Origin: Patiriisocius marinus
GTDB taxonomy: Bacteria > Bacteroidota > Bacteroidia > Flavobacteriales > Flavobacteriaceae
Direction of reading: 5' to 3'
NCBI RefSeq assembly: GCF_008974325.1
Contig: NZ_BKCG01000007.1
Location: 100,062-164,061, forward strand
Length of the DNA: 64,000 nt
The notes beneath the pieces were generated by a model, which saw only the letters and a list, made by a program, of their open reading frames with translations, had not been told where the DNA came from and made no database searches. A program made the position numbers and the translations under genes. Below are positions 45,796 to 54,124 of this stretch, in pieces (within the stretch, counting starts at the first letter, position 1; the number at the start of each line of letters is the position of its first letter).

Positions 45796-45803
45796 TACCT
45801 TTG
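45796..45803 (+). promoter_or_regulatory. -7 promoter box of the ATT-start gene
   Basis: TACCTTTG fits TAnnTTTG, about 49 bp before the ATT codon at 45852. This supports a transcript covering the whole signal-peptide region. Confidence 0.5.
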
Positions 45804-45851
45804 TATCGTATTTCTATTGCTCCCCCATAACCTTACAAAAACCTCAACAAC

Positions 45852-47288
45852 ATTAAATCTATTTCAACGTACTTATGTATCCTGCTATTTTCATTTTTTT
45901 CTATAACTAGTTACGCCCAAGTGGGTATAGGAACAACAATACCTGATCCTTCAGCTTTACTGGAGTTAGACTCTGATGAACACGGATTTTTAACACCTAG
46001 AATGTCTACCTCTTTAAGAAATAGTATTTCCAGTCCTGCGAAAGGTCTCTTAGTTTTTGATACAGATGAAAATGTTTTTTATTTTTTTAATGGTACAATC
46101 TGGGAGCCAATAGCAAGTAGCGATAAAAGGGATAATTATAAATTAGTAAAAGATATATCTGACTTAGCAGACGAATTGTCTGGGGGAACTTATATACTAG
46201 ATGAAAATTTTATGTATGAAATTAACGGAACCATATTAGTGGATAATCCTATTGACATTAATGGTGCATATATAAGAGGACATGATACTGGAGAAGATAT
46301 ACTACAGAATAATTCTGGAGGCACCTTATTTGTTGGGAACAAAGGAGGCCGAATGAAAGATATCTTGATTATGGGTAATGGTCAACAGGTCTTTGATATC
46401 ACAGGAACTGGTGTTGAAAATGTAATATTATATAGTGTGGTTATAGTAGGAGCATCTTCAGTTGGAAGTTTAAATATGTTAAATACTCTTTATTGTGAAG
46501 TGCTTCAGATTATATCTTGTTCAAATGGTATCAGTTCTAATACCGTAAATAACTTTTATTTAGACAAAGGATTTTTTGATGCTAGTAATTCTGGTACTTA
46601 CTTAACCTTATCAGGTACTTTTAATAACGTTCAATTAGCAAATGGAAGAGTGGTTGTTGATACAGGAGAAACAGGTTTAGATGTGTTAGCAAATCCAACT
46701 ATAACGATTTCAGCTTCATTATCTGAAATTAGTTTTGCAGGAGATGGTACTCGAGTAAGAGCTTATACTTCAGGAACATATCCAGGTTATAATTTTACAA
46801 ATGAATGGGATGTAAATTGTCCAGGAATCCCTATAGAAACAGATGGTACAGCTACTGGTGATATAAATTTAGATACTGCTGTTGGTTCTGGAGAAATTAC
46901 AACTTTTGCAGATAATTTAACCCCTACAAAAATTCTTGGTACAACCACTAATAATAATTTATTTAGGTTTTCAGCTTCTGGAAATAATAGAATAATTTAT
47001 AACGGGCTTAAAAAGCGATTTTTTAATATATCTGCTTCAATATCATGTCAATCTGCCAATTCAGGAATTTATATTTTTTATTTAGCTAAGGGAAGTGGCG
47101 CTGGAGCTGCTTCAATACTTCCAGAAACTAAAGTATATCGTCGTTTTAGTTCAGGTTCAGATATTGGTGGTGCAACTGCTATTGGAACCATCGAAATGGA
47201 GCCAGGTGATTATGTAGAGGTTTGGGCACAACGCTATAGTGGGACTTCTAATCTATTAACTGTATCGTTAAATTTAGTTGCTAACTAA
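45852..47288 (+). CDS. secreted fibre-like protein, apparently starting at an ATT codon
   Basis: From GTG 45921 the frame has no signal peptide, but upstream codons in the same frame read KSISTYLCILLFSFFSITS then YAQVGIG, a good signal peptide with the same QVGI junction as the 14127 protein. No ATG, GTG or TTG opens it (stop at 45828); an ATT at 45852 gives exactly MKS-like start. The total is 478 residues. After a fibre-like start the middle looks like a parallel beta-helix and the C-terminus (from about residue 370) resembles the globular heads of marine phage tail fibres. Function unknown; surface-exposed structure likely. Confidence 0.72.
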   Translation: MKSISTYLCILLFSFFSITSYAQVGIGTTIPDPSALLELDSDEHGFLTPRMSTSLRNSISSPAKGLLVFDTDENVFYFFNGTIWEPIASSDKRDNYKLVKDISDLADELSGGTYILDENFMYEINGTILVDNPIDINGAYIRGHDTGEDILQNNSGGTLFVGNKGGRMKDILIMGNGQQVFDITGTGVENVILYSVVIVGASSVGSLNMLNTLYCEVLQIISCSNGISSNTVNNFYLDKGFFDASNSGTYLTLSGTFNNVQLANGRVVVDTGETGLDVLANPTITISASLSEISFAGDGTRVRAYTSGTYPGYNFTNEWDVNCPGIPIETDGTATGDINLDTAVGSGEITTFADNLTPTKILGTTTNNNLFRFSASGNNRIIYNGLKKRFFNISASISCQSANSGIYIFYLAKGSGAGAASILPETKVYRRFSSGSDIGGATAIGTIEMEPGDYVEVWAQRYSGTSNLLTVSLNLVAN

Positions 47289-47320
47289 TTTTATATTTTT
47301 TATAGCATTGCTTATTTATA

Positions 47321-47354
47321 AAAAGAGCCCCAATTTTATTGGGGCTCTTTTGTT
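47321..47354. terminator. bidirectional terminator between the fibre-like gene and the second M56 gene
   Basis: AAAAGAGCCCCAAT (47321-47334) pairs perfectly with ATTGGGGCTCTTTT (47338-47351). A T tract and A tract on each side suit both convergent genes. Confidence 0.93.
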
Positions 47355-47365
47355 ATACGAGTATT

Positions 47366-49327
47366 TTAATTATCAAGTTTAGAAAATAAATATGGTTTGT
47401 TTGAAGACGATTTTTTTGCTAAAACTGTCTTACGATATTCTTTATTTAATTTTTCAATAAACGTATTAGTGGTATGTTCTTTTTTTAGGCTTACTCCATA
47501 TAGCTTAAAAGCTTCATCAGGCCAGTTTTCTGTATGTATATCCATTGCTTTTTTAAACTCTGATAGTTTTACCTTGCTTCCGTTAAGATAAATATCCTCC
47601 CCATTTACGTATACTACATAACTGTATTTATATTTTTTTGTAACATCTCCAAGACTAGAAGGTGGTGGCGGTGGCGGTGGCGGTGGCGGTAGCTGTAAAT
47701 TATTTGTACTTACTTTTGATACCTTAGGAGCAGGTGGTGGTGGTGGAATAGTTGATTTTTCGCCTTTTTTAACAATTGGTGATGGAGGTGGAGGCGGTAT
47801 TATATTCATTCCTCCATTAACTTTAGAGAACTTCGTTTTTTTGAATTCAATATTTATTTTTTCTAGATATTCCTTAGGAGTACTTGCAATTAACACTGAA
47901 GGTTGTGCTTTTTTAAAATCTATTGTTGACCAGTTTTTAGTGTAATTATCTACCGTTTTAACTAATTGATTAAAGGGAACAACTTTACCATTAAATATTA
48001 TTTCGCTTATCTCGATTTGGAGAACAAAAGCTTTTAAATTATTTTTTTCTCCACCAGTAATATACTCATTGGCGTAAGTATTATGTGTAATAATTTCTGA
48101 CTCTGGAGCCATAGGTAGATTTCCTTTAGAACGAATAATCTCTTCCTTAGGAGTTATAATTCTATGGTAGCCGTATGTTGTTGCAATCTTTCGTATAAAT
48201 AATAAATCTTCATACGATATTTCGTTTATAGCAGTCACATGAATATTTATTATTCTGTCTCTCTGTTTTTTTGTTATATCTGTGTTTAAAGATCCTAACG
48301 ACTCGTAAAGGCTTTTCTTTGGTATTTTCACCCCTTCGACTTCCATAAAATTTGTGTCTAAAATTTTTATTGAAATGCTACGAGCTGTAAGATGCCTCTG
48401 TTCTTTTGAGTTATCTTCAGAAGGTGTAGTGGTTGTAACAGTATTGTTATTGTTTTTTTCAACTTTTACAAGTTCTTGAGTAGTACTGAATCCATAAATT
48501 AATATGGATAGAAGCGGCACTAACAATAATCCTTTAATTAAACCATTTCTTTTTGATGTTTTTGTTTTCATAACAGTAAATCTTTTTTTTATGGATGAAT
48601 AATTTATAGCATTTGCCATGGAAGGGTGTCTCCATGAATTTATATAATTGAGTAATATTTTTTGATACTTTTTTGTGTCTTCTTGTCTCTCTAATACAGC
48701 ACTATCTGCTAAAAATTCGTGATTGAGTTTAATGGTTCTTTTGAATAAATAGATAAGTGGATTGAACCAAAAAATAACTTGTATACATTCAATGAATAAT
48801 ATGTCTAAGCTGTGTTTTTGAGTTGCGTGTGTTTCTTCATGCCACATAACTTCTTTAGGTATTTTTCCTGCTTCATAACTTGCTTTATGAAAAAAAATAT
48901 TATTTAAAAAAGTATGTGGTGCAACATATTCATTCAATAATATATAGATGAAACTATCTTGCTTCATTTTAGTATTCTTCTTGATATTATATAATATTTC
49001 ATATAGATTTTTTATAAAACGATAACTAAAAAATAGCACACCAAAACCGTATATTATTAATAAAACAGTAGTGTGATTAAACGAGCTCTCAGCCATTGTA
49101 TTAGTTGAGATTACTTGTTCCGTATTTGAAAAAACTGGACTAAATGAGGTTAATTCACTTTCTATATATGTTGTAAATGTGATCAACGGAATTATAAATG
49201 AAGTTGCTAAACTTCCTAATAGATAGCCTCGTTTAAATTTATGAAAAGATGTGTTTTCAAGAAACACTTTGTAAAAGACAAAGAAAATAGCGAGGCAGGC
49301 AGCCGATTTTAAAAGATAGATTTCCAT
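47366..49327 (-). CDS. M56 (BlaR1-like) metallopeptidase with ExbD-like region, proline tracts and a duplicated tail domain
   Basis: 653 residues. The membrane part (1-285) holds the zinc site HEETH (163-167). After the last membrane helix comes a TolR/ExbD-like domain (about 310-400), then two homologous domains of about 70 residues (about 425-500 and 575-645), each with FNGK/LNGS-VxxxxF-(x)-NW and FIEKLNKEY-like ends. Between the two are proline tracts (PPPPP and a run of eleven with small breaks). The tail is periplasmic and cannot be a penicillin sensor. It probably cleaves the BlaI encoded 1 bp upstream. Confidence 0.9.
   Translation of the reverse strand: MEIYLLKSAACLAIFFVFYKVFLENTSFHKFKRGYLLGSLATSFIIPLITFTTYIESELTSFSPVFSNTEQVISTNTMAESSFNHTTVLLIIYGFGVLFFSYRFIKNLYEILYNIKKNTKMKQDSFIYILLNEYVAPHTFLNNIFFHKASYEAGKIPKEVMWHEETHATQKHSLDILFIECIQVIFWFNPLIYLFKRTIKLNHEFLADSAVLERQEDTKKYQKILLNYINSWRHPSMANAINYSSIKKRFTVMKTKTSKRNGLIKGLLLVPLLSILIYGFSTTQELVKVEKNNNNTVTTTTPSEDNSKEQRHLTARSISIKILDTNFMEVEGVKIPKKSLYESLGSLNTDITKKQRDRIINIHVTAINEISYEDLLFIRKIATTYGYHRIITPKEEIIRSKGNLPMAPESEIITHNTYANEYITGGEKNNLKAFVLQIEISEIIFNGKVVPFNQLVKTVDNYTKNWSTIDFKKAQPSVLIASTPKEYLEKINIEFKKTKFSKVNGGMNIIPPPPPSPIVKKGEKSTIPPPPPAPKVSKVSTNNLQLPPPPPPPPPPSSLGDVTKKYKYSYVVYVNGEDIYLNGSKVKLSEFKKAMDIHTENWPDEAFKLYGVSLKKEHTTNTFIEKLNKEYRKTVLAKKSSSNKPYLFSKLDN
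47661..47690. repeat. GGTGGC microsatellite encoding polyproline
   Basis: Thirty bases of a repeated GGTGGC/GGTGGT unit (about four and a half copies) encode the longest proline run of the M56 protein on the minus strand. Repeat number may vary between strains in steps of two prolines. Confidence 0.9.
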
Positions 49328-49695
49328 TATTTCTTCTTTTTAATTTGATCATTTATTATCCCTTGCAATTCCTCTAGTTGAGCTTTAGTTAAGTTTGTCT
49401 CTTCTGTAAAAAACGAAGCAAACTGTGCCGGACTATTATTAAAGAAATTTTTGATTAAACCATTTACATGTTTACTGAAATAGTCCTTTTTCTTTACTAA
49501 AGGGAAATATTCTCTAGAGCGACCAACTTGTACATAGTCAACAAAATTTTTGTCTTGCATTCGTTTAAGTAACGTTGCAATAGTTGTTGTTGCAGGTTTA
49601 GGATCATCATACGCTTTAATTAAATCTTTCATTATGGCGCGTTTCTGCTTCCATAAAATTTGCATTAGTTGCTCTTCAGAATTTGATAATGACAT
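49327..49695 (-). CDS. BlaI/MecI/CopY-family repressor (second copy)
   Basis: 122 residues. The winged-helix core (EEQLMQILWKQKRAIMKDL and TTTIATLLKRMQDKNFV, YVQVGRSREYFP) and the helical tail fit the family. It shares its stop with the M56 start by one base (TAATG). Its recognition-helix residues (KPATTTIATLLK) differ from the first copy (KPANNTVSTIVR), which fits the different operator sequence found upstream. Confidence 0.93.
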   Translation of the reverse strand: MSLSNSEEQLMQILWKQKRAIMKDLIKAYDDPKPATTTIATLLKRMQDKNFVDYVQVGRSREYFPLVKKKDYFSKHVNGLIKNFFNNSPAQFASFFTEETNLTKAQLEELQGIINDQIKKKK

Positions 49696-49713
49696 AGTTA
49701 TTTTATTATTTGC

Positions 49714-49755
49714 TCTACAAACATAGAATAAACTTTTCTATTCTACAAGTGTAGA
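49714..49755 (-). promoter_or_regulatory. promoter with two overlapping BlaI-type dyads
   Basis: On the minus strand the -33 TTG (complement of 49746-49748) and the -7 TATGTTTG (complement of 49718-49725) are 20 bp apart. One perfect dyad, TCTACA-AG-TGTAGA (49742-49755), covers the -33 region; a partial one, TCTACA-AA-CATAGA (49714-49727), covers the -7. TACAnnTGTA is the classical BlaI/MecI-type core. A repressor bound here would block polymerase. Confidence 0.8.
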
Positions 49756-49905
49756 GTAAAAAAAATGTAAATTTGATTTTCCCAAATAACTGATAATTAA
49801 AGAAAGTGAATACCTTTACAAAATGAGAATAACTGCTATTATGTGATTGTTAGTTGGTACTAAACCCATCTTTAATTATTTATATAGCAACAAAAAACAA
49901 CTGCC

Positions 49906-50499
49906 ATGAATAGTACTATTGAAAGAGAAATAAGAAAAAGAGCTGAAGATAAATGTGAATTATGTGGACAAACCGATCCTGATAAAGTTTCTGTATATGA
50001 AGTTCCAGACACTCCAGAGCGAATTGAAGGCGCAGACATAGGAATATTAGCTTGTGATAAATGTCAAGCAGAATTTGATAGTGAAGAGAAAGATCAAAAC
50101 CACTGGCGTTGTTTAAATGATAGTATGTGGAGTACGGCTCCTCCTGTTCAAGTTATGGCTTGGAGAATGCTACACCGTTTAAAATCATACGGTTGGTCGC
50201 AAGATATGTTAGATATGATGTATATGGATGAGCAACAACTAGAATGGGCAGCAGCAGCAGGAGATGCTTTAGATAAAAGTGATGCACTAGTGCATAGAGA
50301 TGCCAATGGTGTTGTTTTACAAGCTGGTGATAGCGTTGTCTTAATAAAAGATTTAAAAGTAAAAGGAAGCAGTATGGTTGCAAAACAAGGGACTGCTGTT
50401 AGACGTATTTCATTAGATCACGAAAATGAAACTTATATTGAAGGTAAAGTGGGTGACCAACAAATTGTAATTATTACAGAATATGTAAAAAAACTCTAA
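49906..50499 (+). CDS. phnA: PhnA-family zinc-ribbon protein
   Basis: 197 residues. An N-terminal zinc ribbon (C17-x2-C20 ELCGQ and CDKC near 49) is followed by the PhnA domain with its DSVVLIKDLKVKGSS strand and AVRRI. The family is YjdM/PhnA, once linked to alkylphosphonate use but of unsettled role. There is no phosphonate operon nearby. The stop overlaps the stop of the opposite TolB/TPR gene by 4 bp. Confidence 0.93.
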   Translation: MNSTIEREIRKRAEDKCELCGQTDPDKVSVYEVPDTPERIEGADIGILACDKCQAEFDSEEKDQNHWRCLNDSMWSTAPPVQVMAWRMLHRLKSYGWSQDMLDMMYMDEQQLEWAAAAGDALDKSDALVHRDANGVVLQAGDSVVLIKDLKVKGSSMVAKQGTAVRRISLDHENETYIEGKVGDQQIVIITEYVKKL

Positions 50500-52247
50500 T
50501 ACTTATAATCTAAACTTTCTATAAATTTAATGAATCTAGTCTCATTTTTATATGGCTCAAAGGCTGGTTCTACAGGTAATTCTATTAAACCTAAGTCATT
50601 ATATTCTTTAGCTTTATCTAGCCAAAAGTACATCTCTTTTGGTTTATTGATTAAAGCGTATGTAGATGCAATTTGGAAACTCCAGGCTTTTTGATGTTGA
50701 TCAATGAGCGTTTTAATAGCTAAGTCTGACTTTTCTTTATCCCTAATAAAATGATAAATCACCCCCTTGAGGTGAAGTTTAAAACCTTCGAGGGGTTCTT
50801 TTTCAATGACTATTAGTGCTTCATCATATTTCTGTTGATTTAATAGTGTTAAAGCATATAAATAGTAGCTCATTTCTTGTTTTGGTTCTAATCGAATGCT
50901 TTCTAAAATGGCAGCCTCAGCTTCTTTGTATCTCTTTGCAAAATTTAACGTATTAGCTAATCCATAAAAATTACTTTCATTTACAGGATCTAACTCAATA
51001 ATTAATTTTTTAAAATCAATTGCCTTTTCAACATTCCCTTTTAAAAGTGCAATCTCTGAAGCTCTTTCTAATCCTGTTATATTATTAGGCTCTAATGTTA
51101 AAGCTTGACTCACAAATGCGCTCGCTAAATTAATATTTCGATCATATTCTAATGCTAATAATGCTTTAAATGCATAGGCTTCCGCATAAGTGCTGTCTTG
51201 TTCAATAGCTTGCCTAGCCATGTTTTTAGTTAATCTTTTTGCATCTGAAAAATTTATTATTCCATAGTTGTTTTTTTCGTGATAAATTTCACCTAATAGT
51301 ATTAAAGCTGGAGCGTATGTGGAATCAATGGCAATAGATTTGTTGATTAACATTTCGGCATCAATTAATGATTCTCTGTCATACGTGTTGTAATGTTTGT
51401 ATCTAGCTTGTAAGAATAGGGCATAGGCCTCCGTTTTTGCTTCTTTAACCTTAGGGACTATATTATCTAAAATTCTCAACTGAAGATTTTCTGAAACCGC
51501 TACTGCAATTTCATTCTGTATTTTGAAAATATTTTTTAATTCTTTTTCCCAAGATTGAGACCAAATATTTGTGTCTCCTTTAGTTTCCACTAACTTCACA
51601 TTAACTCGTATAATACTGTCGTAAGTTCGCACACTACCTTCTAAAATATATCCAACTTGTAGTGCTTTTGCTATATCTGAAAGTGCCATAGCTTTGTTTT
51701 TAAATGAGAAAGCAGATGTTCGAGATGTAACTTGTAACTCACCAATTTTAGTTAATGAGTTTAGTAACTCTTCGGCTAACCCATCTGCAAAATAGCCTTG
51801 CTCTTTATTTGGAGACATATCATTAAAGGGAAGTACTGCTATGGTTTTATCTGAAATTTTCTCAACATTAGCCACTTTGTTAGTCTGTTGAGATCTTAGT
51901 CTAAACCTGTCTACAAAGAGTAACACAATGGCTAAAGTTAAAAATGCAATTATAAATGTATTTAGTTTCTGTCCAGTTTTTTGACTGATAGATTTTTCCT
52001 TGGGTACATTTTTAGATTTTTTAATTCCTTCGGTTGTAATTTCAAAAAACCAAGAGATACAAACCCAAACCGGCAAAAGCACTATTAAAATTATAAGTAT
52101 CATTTTGCCAAACCAAACGGGTGCCTCTATAATAGGGGAAAGTATAGAGATAACTTGTAATAAAACCCAAGAAAAAACCAAATAGGAGATGGTGCCTTTA
52201 AAGACATTTCTTCTTTTTAGTTCGTTAAAAAATTCATTGAAATTCAT
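50496..52247 (-). CDS. TolB-N/TPR membrane protein (tandem copy A)
   Basis: 583 residues: two to three membrane segments (about 20-75 and 95-115), a TolB-type N-terminal domain (about 130-260: TIAVLPFNDMSPNKEQGYFADGL then TSRTSAFSFK) and then TPR-like repeats to the end. It resembles proteins annotated as adenylate cyclase or TolB-like, but has no cyclase domain. It follows its paralogue by a 1-bp overlap. Role unknown; a membrane-bound scaffold or sensor is plausible. Confidence 0.85.
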   Translation of the reverse strand: MNFNEFFNELKRRNVFKGTISYLVFSWVLLQVISILSPIIEAPVWFGKMILIILIVLLPVWVCISWFFEITTEGIKKSKNVPKEKSISQKTGQKLNTFIIAFLTLAIVLLFVDRFRLRSQQTNKVANVEKISDKTIAVLPFNDMSPNKEQGYFADGLAEELLNSLTKIGELQVTSRTSAFSFKNKAMALSDIAKALQVGYILEGSVRTYDSIIRVNVKLVETKGDTNIWSQSWEKELKNIFKIQNEIAVAVSENLQLRILDNIVPKVKEAKTEAYALFLQARYKHYNTYDRESLIDAEMLINKSIAIDSTYAPALILLGEIYHEKNNYGIINFSDAKRLTKNMARQAIEQDSTYAEAYAFKALLALEYDRNINLASAFVSQALTLEPNNITGLERASEIALLKGNVEKAIDFKKLIIELDPVNESNFYGLANTLNFAKRYKEAEAAILESIRLEPKQEMSYYLYALTLLNQQKYDEALIVIEKEPLEGFKLHLKGVIYHFIRDKEKSDLAIKTLIDQHQKAWSFQIASTYALINKPKEMYFWLDKAKEYNDLGLIELPVEPAFEPYKNETRFIKFIESLDYKY

Positions 52248-53992
52248 TAGTCATTATTTGTTGTTTTAGGAAACCCCATTTTGTCTATAAATTTGTTCCA
52301 TCTTTTGTCATTGTGTAAATTTCTAAATCGTGGTTCGGCTAGTATTTCATTTAAACCCACATCGTGAACATCATATGCTTTTTCTAACCATTTAAAGGCG
52401 TTTTCTTTGTCATTTCTAAAGGAATAGCTTTCGGCAATTTGGTAAGCCATTTCGTTTGTGTACTTATAAATTAATTGTTGCATATACATTTCAGAAGTAT
52501 CTAATTCATTTAGTTTAAAATGGATGTCAGATAGCATTTGTAAACTCCATCCATCATCTAATTCGGCTTTAATAGCTTTTCTTGCTTCATCAATGTTGTT
52601 TTGTTGTAATAAAATACGGGTGTAATAGTAATGTATGGCATACCTGTTGGGATTCATTTCTATACATTTTCTTGCGGCATTCGCTGCGTCTTCAAGCCTA
52701 TCAGCATAGTAATATATATTAGATAAATAGTAGTATGTATCTGGGTTTATTGGGTCTAAACTAGCGGAGTATTCTTGCAATCTAATGGAGCTTTCTATAT
52801 TACCTAGAGCAATAGCAAGCGTTGCACTTAAGTTAATTATTACGGGGTTTTTACTATCTAATTTTAAAGCAATAGCGTTTAACTGTTTTGCTTTTTCAAA
52901 ATCCCAATCATAACTTAAACTATAGTCGGCTAAATAGGCGTAAGCAAGCGCATTAGTTGGGTCTATTTTTAATACATTATTTGCAGCTTGTTTAGCTTTT
53001 GTATATCCTTCTTCAAAACTTAGCTCAGTACTATTTGCTTTGGTTTCATAAAGTCTTGAAAGTAAAAGCCAAGCAGGAATATAGCTTTCGTCAATTGCAA
53101 GCGCTTGTTCAGAATAGCTAATAGCTTCATTTAATTTAGATACACTACTGCTAAAGTGTGATGCGTGCACGCCTTGTAAATAAAGTTTATATGCTTCAGG
53201 ATTTGTCTTTGTAGATTTCGGTAATGGTTTAGCTTCTAATAGGCTAATTTCAAGAGCTTTTACAACTTCTTCAGCAACTTCATCTTGTATAACAAAAACG
53301 TTGTCTATTGTACGGTCAAAAGTTTTAGACCACAAATGTTTATCGGTTTCCGCTTCAATGAGTTGTGCTGTAATTCGAAGTTGACTTTCAGATTTTCTAA
53401 CACTACCTTCAAGCAAGTATTTTACATTTAATTTTGAAGCAATTTCTGGAATTTGAAGGTCTGAATTTTTAAAAGAAAAAGTTGACGTTCGTGAAGTTAC
53501 TTTTAGGTTTGGTACTTGCGATAAGAGATTGAGTAGCTCTTCGGTTAGTCCATCTACAAAGTATTCATTGTCTTTTTCCGAAGAAAAATCTTTAAAAGGG
53601 AGTACAGCAATGGTTTTAGATTCTAAAACGAATTCAGTCTTGTTGTTTTTAGTTTTTGAAACTTTTCCAGTTATAAAAAACCGATCCACAACTAAAACAA
53701 TTAAAACCATTACGAGAACAGCAATAATAATTTTATTCAGTCTTTTGCTTGTTTTTTTACGAATAGACTCGTTTTCTTCAACTTTCTTAGTTTTTTTTAA
53801 TCCATTGGGTGTTATTTCATAAATCCAAGAAAGTAGTAGCCAAATTGGAAAAAAAATTAATAGTAAGAAGAATAAGCTTTTAGTAATCCAAATGGGCATT
53901 TCAAGAATATCGCCTAATAAGGCCGCAATGCGTATAAGTAGCCAGGCCACAACGATGTAAGAAATAGCTAAAAAACTGTTTTTGCGTTTCAA
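52247..53992 (-). CDS. TolB-N/TPR membrane protein (tandem copy B)
   Basis: 581 residues, the same layout as its downstream neighbour: membrane segments, TolB-N domain (TIAVLPFKDFSSEKDNEYFVDGL) and TPR. It lacks the ELKRRNVF opening of copy A and has more positive charge after the membrane segments. The pair share about the same length and order, so they arose by tandem duplication and have since diverged strongly. Copy B comes first in the transcript. Confidence 0.85.
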   Translation of the reverse strand: MKRKNSFLAISYIVVAWLLIRIAALLGDILEMPIWITKSLFFLLLIFFPIWLLLSWIYEITPNGLKKTKKVEENESIRKKTSKRLNKIIIAVLVMVLIVLVVDRFFITGKVSKTKNNKTEFVLESKTIAVLPFKDFSSEKDNEYFVDGLTEELLNLLSQVPNLKVTSRTSTFSFKNSDLQIPEIASKLNVKYLLEGSVRKSESQLRITAQLIEAETDKHLWSKTFDRTIDNVFVIQDEVAEEVVKALEISLLEAKPLPKSTKTNPEAYKLYLQGVHASHFSSSVSKLNEAISYSEQALAIDESYIPAWLLLSRLYETKANSTELSFEEGYTKAKQAANNVLKIDPTNALAYAYLADYSLSYDWDFEKAKQLNAIALKLDSKNPVIINLSATLAIALGNIESSIRLQEYSASLDPINPDTYYYLSNIYYYADRLEDAANAARKCIEMNPNRYAIHYYYTRILLQQNNIDEARKAIKAELDDGWSLQMLSDIHFKLNELDTSEMYMQQLIYKYTNEMAYQIAESYSFRNDKENAFKWLEKAYDVHDVGLNEILAEPRFRNLHNDKRWNKFIDKMGFPKTTNND

Positions 53993-54064
53993 AATTCAAA
54001 ATATTACGTTAGATTTTTGCCTATTAAAGGTACAATTTTTTATACCATTAGCATTACGTAGAAA

Positions 54065-54095
54065 CACCCGTAAGTTTTTACAAAACTAACGGGTG
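54065..54095 (-). terminator. hairpin after the M20 peptidase gene
   Basis: A 14-bp stem with one A-A mismatch pairs 54065-54078 with 54082-54095. On the minus strand it follows the dipeptidase stop; the T tract is short (TTTC). Confidence 0.6.
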
Positions 54096-54124
54096 CTTTA
54101 TTTAATATTTTGAATAACAGTTTT

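Noticed and set aside
47661..47690. Short GGTGGC repeats as a CRISPR array
   Set aside because: The unit is 6 bp with no spacers and lies in frame inside a polyproline region.
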